DNA from: Methanoregula sp.
Lineage (GTDB): Archaea > Halobacteriota > Methanomicrobia > Methanomicrobiales > Methanospirillaceae
Direction of reading: 5' to 3'
Assembly (NCBI GenBank): GCA_028711405.1
Contig: JAQTSH010000036.1
Coordinates: 4,497 to 11,158, forward strand
DNA: 6,662 nucleotides
Positions 5,189 to 6,662 of the stretch are shown here, piece after piece; position 1 is the first letter of the stretch; each line of letters starts with the position of its first letter. Both the position numbers and the translations under genes were made by a program. The notes below the pieces were generated by a model, which did not search any database, was not told the origin of the DNA, and saw nothing but the letters and a program-made list of their open reading frames with translations.

Positions 5189-6001
5189 TTACCTGCCTGC
5201 AAATCTCTTTTTTACAAGAACGCTCCCGTAGATCGCTGCACTCACGAGGATGATGGTCGCCCCCGAAGGGATGTTCAGGAGTGCCGAGAGGAAGATCCCC
5301 GTGGTGGTGAAGGCGATCCCCAGGAGGATCGCATACAGCATCATGGTTTTCACCTGCGCGGTGCATTCCCGGCTGATGGCTGCCGGCAGCGTCAAAAGGG
5401 CGATGACCAGGATGATCCCGACCACCTGGATGAGCATTACGACCGTGAGGGCAATGAGCACCAGAAGAACCAGCATGAGCCGCTCTACGGGCAGGTTGAT
5501 CACGGCTGCATATTCCTGATCGAAGGTGACCGCGACAAGGTCATTGAGCAGGATCCCTACGGTGATGACGATGACTGCGACCAGCACCAGCATGAGCAGC
5601 AGGTCTCCCTGCGGCACCAGCAGGATATTGCCGAACAGGTACCCGAAGAGATCGGGGGCAAAGCCGGGGGTCAGGTAGATGAAAAGGATCCCGATCGCCA
5701 TGCCGGTCGCCCAGATGGCTCCGATCAGCGTGTCCATGTGCTGCTCTGTCCGCTGTTCGAGTTCCCCCATGGTCAGTGCTGCACCAACAGTAAAACCGAG
5801 GGCTCCGAGCAGGGGTTCGATCCCAAGGAAATATCCCAGACCGATCCCGCCGAATGCCGCGTGGGAGATCCCACCACTGATCGCGACCATACGCCGGATA
5901 ACGACGAAGGTCCCGATGATGCCGCAGGCAATGCTCGCAAGCACTCCTGCGATCAGGGCATTCTGGAAGAACGTGTAGCCAAGAAGCGAGAACACGGTCA
6001 T
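5189..6001 (-). CDS. Zn/Mn-type metal ABC transporter permease (ABC-3 family)
   Basis: A 270-residue, strongly hydrophobic protein with about eight membrane segments, the usual size for ZnuB/MntB-like permeases. Family signatures seen: ISGGISHAAFGGIGLGYF at 41-58, GYLFGNIL at 120-127, GIILVIALLTLPAAIS at 195-210 and IPSGATIILVS near the end (244-254). It forms the channel for a divalent metal, powered by the ATPase encoded immediately upstream; zinc or manganese cannot be told apart from sequence. The ATG at 6001 overlaps the ATPase stop by 4 bp (ATGA). However, the GGAGG at 6003-6007 is only 1 base from that ATG and 7 bases from a GTG at 5995, two codons downstream (MFSLLGYTF...). The GTG may be the real start, which would place the start just after the ATPase stop. 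Confidence 0.95.
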   Translation of the reverse strand: MTVFSLLGYTFFQNALIAGVLASIACGIIGTFVVIRRMVAISGGISHAAFGGIGLGYFLGIEPLLGALGFTVGAALTMGELEQRTEQHMDTLIGAIWATGMAIGILFIYLTPGFAPDLFGYLFGNILLVPQGDLLLMLVLVAVIVITVGILLNDLVAVTFDQEYAAVINLPVERLMLVLLVLIALTVVMLIQVVGIILVIALLTLPAAISRECTAQVKTMMLYAILLGIAFTTTGIFLSALLNIPSGATIILVSAAIYGSVLVKKRFAGR

Positions 6002-6662
6002 TCCTCCGGTGGATGCGGGCGCAGCACCCGGTGGGGGTGACCGTGGGCGATGATATCAACCGGGCAGTAATAAGCCCCCTGGATCATGTCTTCGGTCAGC
6101 TCCCGCGAGTCGTGGGTGAACAGGCGCCGGTTGAGACAGGCTACCTTGGTGACGTGGGAGACGACCACCCCGATATCGTGGGTGACCAGTACAATCGTAA
6201 TGGTGCGGGCGAGGTTGCCGAGGATGTCGTAAAACTGTGTCTCGGTCGGTGCATCGACAAACACCGTCGGCTCATCGAGGAGGAGCACCTGCGGGTCGCC
6301 CACCAGTGCCCGGGCAATCACCGCCCGTTGCTGTTCGCCGCCCGAAAGGTCGCGGATCGCCCGCCCGGTGAGATGACCGATCCCCATAGTCGCAAGCGCC
6401 TTGTCAGCCAGTGCCATATCGGCTGTAGTAAACATCTTAAAGATCCCGGTCTTCCTGCCAAGCAAGCCTGAGAGGACCATCTCCCGGACGCTGATAGGAT
6501 AATGGAAGTCAAAGGTATGCAGCTGAGGGACATACCCGAGGAGGTGCCGGTTCTCGCGGGGCAGCCCGCCGAGAATACGGACGGTGCCGCGATCGGGGAG
6601 GATAAGTCCGAGGATCACCTTCAGGAGCGTAGTCTTCCCGCCCCCGTTCGGTCCGAGGATAG
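5998..6662 (-). CDS. Zn/Mn-type metal ABC transporter ATPase (5' end outside window)
   Basis: The frame is open to the right edge; 220 residues are visible, missing only the first 30 or so. Seen: the Walker A motif GPNGGGKTT at visible residues 3-11, Q-loop YVPQ (Gln46), signature LSGGEQQRA at 105-113, Walker B VLLLDEP at 125-131 with catalytic Glu130, and H-loop VTHD with His161. Q-loop context (VPQLHTFDFHYPISVREMVLSG) and the ...FYDIL stretch after Walker B are typical of ZnuC/MntA-type ATPases, which drive import of Zn or Mn through an ABC-3 permease. The protein ends in a tail CPVDIIAHGHPHRVLRPH with one Cys and four His, which may bind the transported metal. The permease follows with a 4-bp overlap. 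A substrate-binding protein is expected upstream of the ATPase, outside this window. Confidence 0.95.
   Translation of the reverse strand, partial: ILGPNGGGKTTLLKVILGLILPDRGTVRILGGLPRENRHLLGYVPQLHTFDFHYPISVREMVLSGLLGRKTGIFKMFTTADMALADKALATMGIGHLTGRAIRDLSGGEQQRAVIARALVGDPQVLLLDEPTVFVDAPTETQFYDILGNLARTITIVLVTHDIGVVVSHVTKVACLNRRLFTHDSRELTEDMIQGAYYCPVDIIAHGHPHRVLRPHPPEE
6003..6007 (-). promoter_or_regulatory. Ribosome binding site pointing to a GTG start for the permease
   Basis: GGAGG on the minus strand is 1 base from the ATG at 6001 but a normal 7 bases from the GTG at 5995-5993. Standard archaeal spacing favours the GTG, although a 4-bp ATGA overlap is also a common arrangement. Confidence 0.5.

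Noticed and set aside
5138..6040. A 300-codon open frame on the plus strand opposite the permease
   Set aside because: Its product is low-complexity and rich in Asp, His, Gln and Gly, as expected for the complement of hydrophobic membrane codons. The minus-strand frame has clear family motifs and fits the ATPase overlap.
6013..6471. A 152-codon plus-strand frame opposite the ABC ATPase
   Set aside because: The opposite strand encodes the signature, Walker B and H-loop motifs without a break; this frame shows no domain.

Overview
The window reads as chromosomal DNA of a methanogenic euryarchaeon, most likely of the order Methanomicrobiales. The grounds are AT-rich TATA/BRE-like boxes, genes with little or no leader beside genes with strong GGAGG-type ribosome binding sites, roughly half GC coding DNA, and archaeal-looking proteins such as a glycine-rich 'MPGxxGTGP' N-terminus and a CPVDxIAHG-tailed metal ABC ATPase. 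The lineage is inferred from style and family resemblance, not from a marker gene.

Layout, left to right. (1) Positions 1-1592, plus strand: the C-terminal part of a dynamin-like GTPase (5' end outside the window), then a small cysteine-rich zinc-ribbon protein. A hairpin plus T-run at about 1614-1643 probably ends this unit. (2) 1765-2022, minus strand: an 85-residue membrane protein made of a glycine-rich N-terminus and two transmembrane helices resembling the extreme C-terminus of the ferrous iron transporter FeoB, with a good archaeal promoter just upstream. (3) 2065-2450 has no gene. It holds that promoter and a roughly 215-bp AT-rich element with terminal inverted repeats flanked by a direct repeat, which looks like a MITE. 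(4) 2451-2762, minus strand: a J-domain-like protein whose HPD motif has become HPI. (5) 5027 down to 2867, minus strand: a tightly overlapping three-gene operon of a cysteine-desulfurase-like class V aminotransferase, an unrecognised 127-residue protein and a class I SAM methyltransferase, followed by a T6 tract with a hairpin. (6) 6662 down to 5189, minus strand: the ATPase (5' end outside the window) and permease of a Zn/Mn-type ABC transporter, overlapping by 4 bp.

How the genes work together: the ABC pair makes the cytoplasmic and membrane parts of a metal importer, whose binding protein is probably encoded beyond 6662. In the aminotransferase operon the overlaps (10 bp and 4 bp), each with its own strong ribosome binding site, imply co-translation. 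This suggests a common process in which a PLP enzyme acting on cysteine or a related amino acid is paired with a small partner and a methyltransferase. The substrate cannot be read from the sequence. The least ordinary items are the orphan FeoB-tail protein, the MITE-like element, the J-like protein without its catalytic Asp, and the aminotransferase/unknown/methyltransferase operon.
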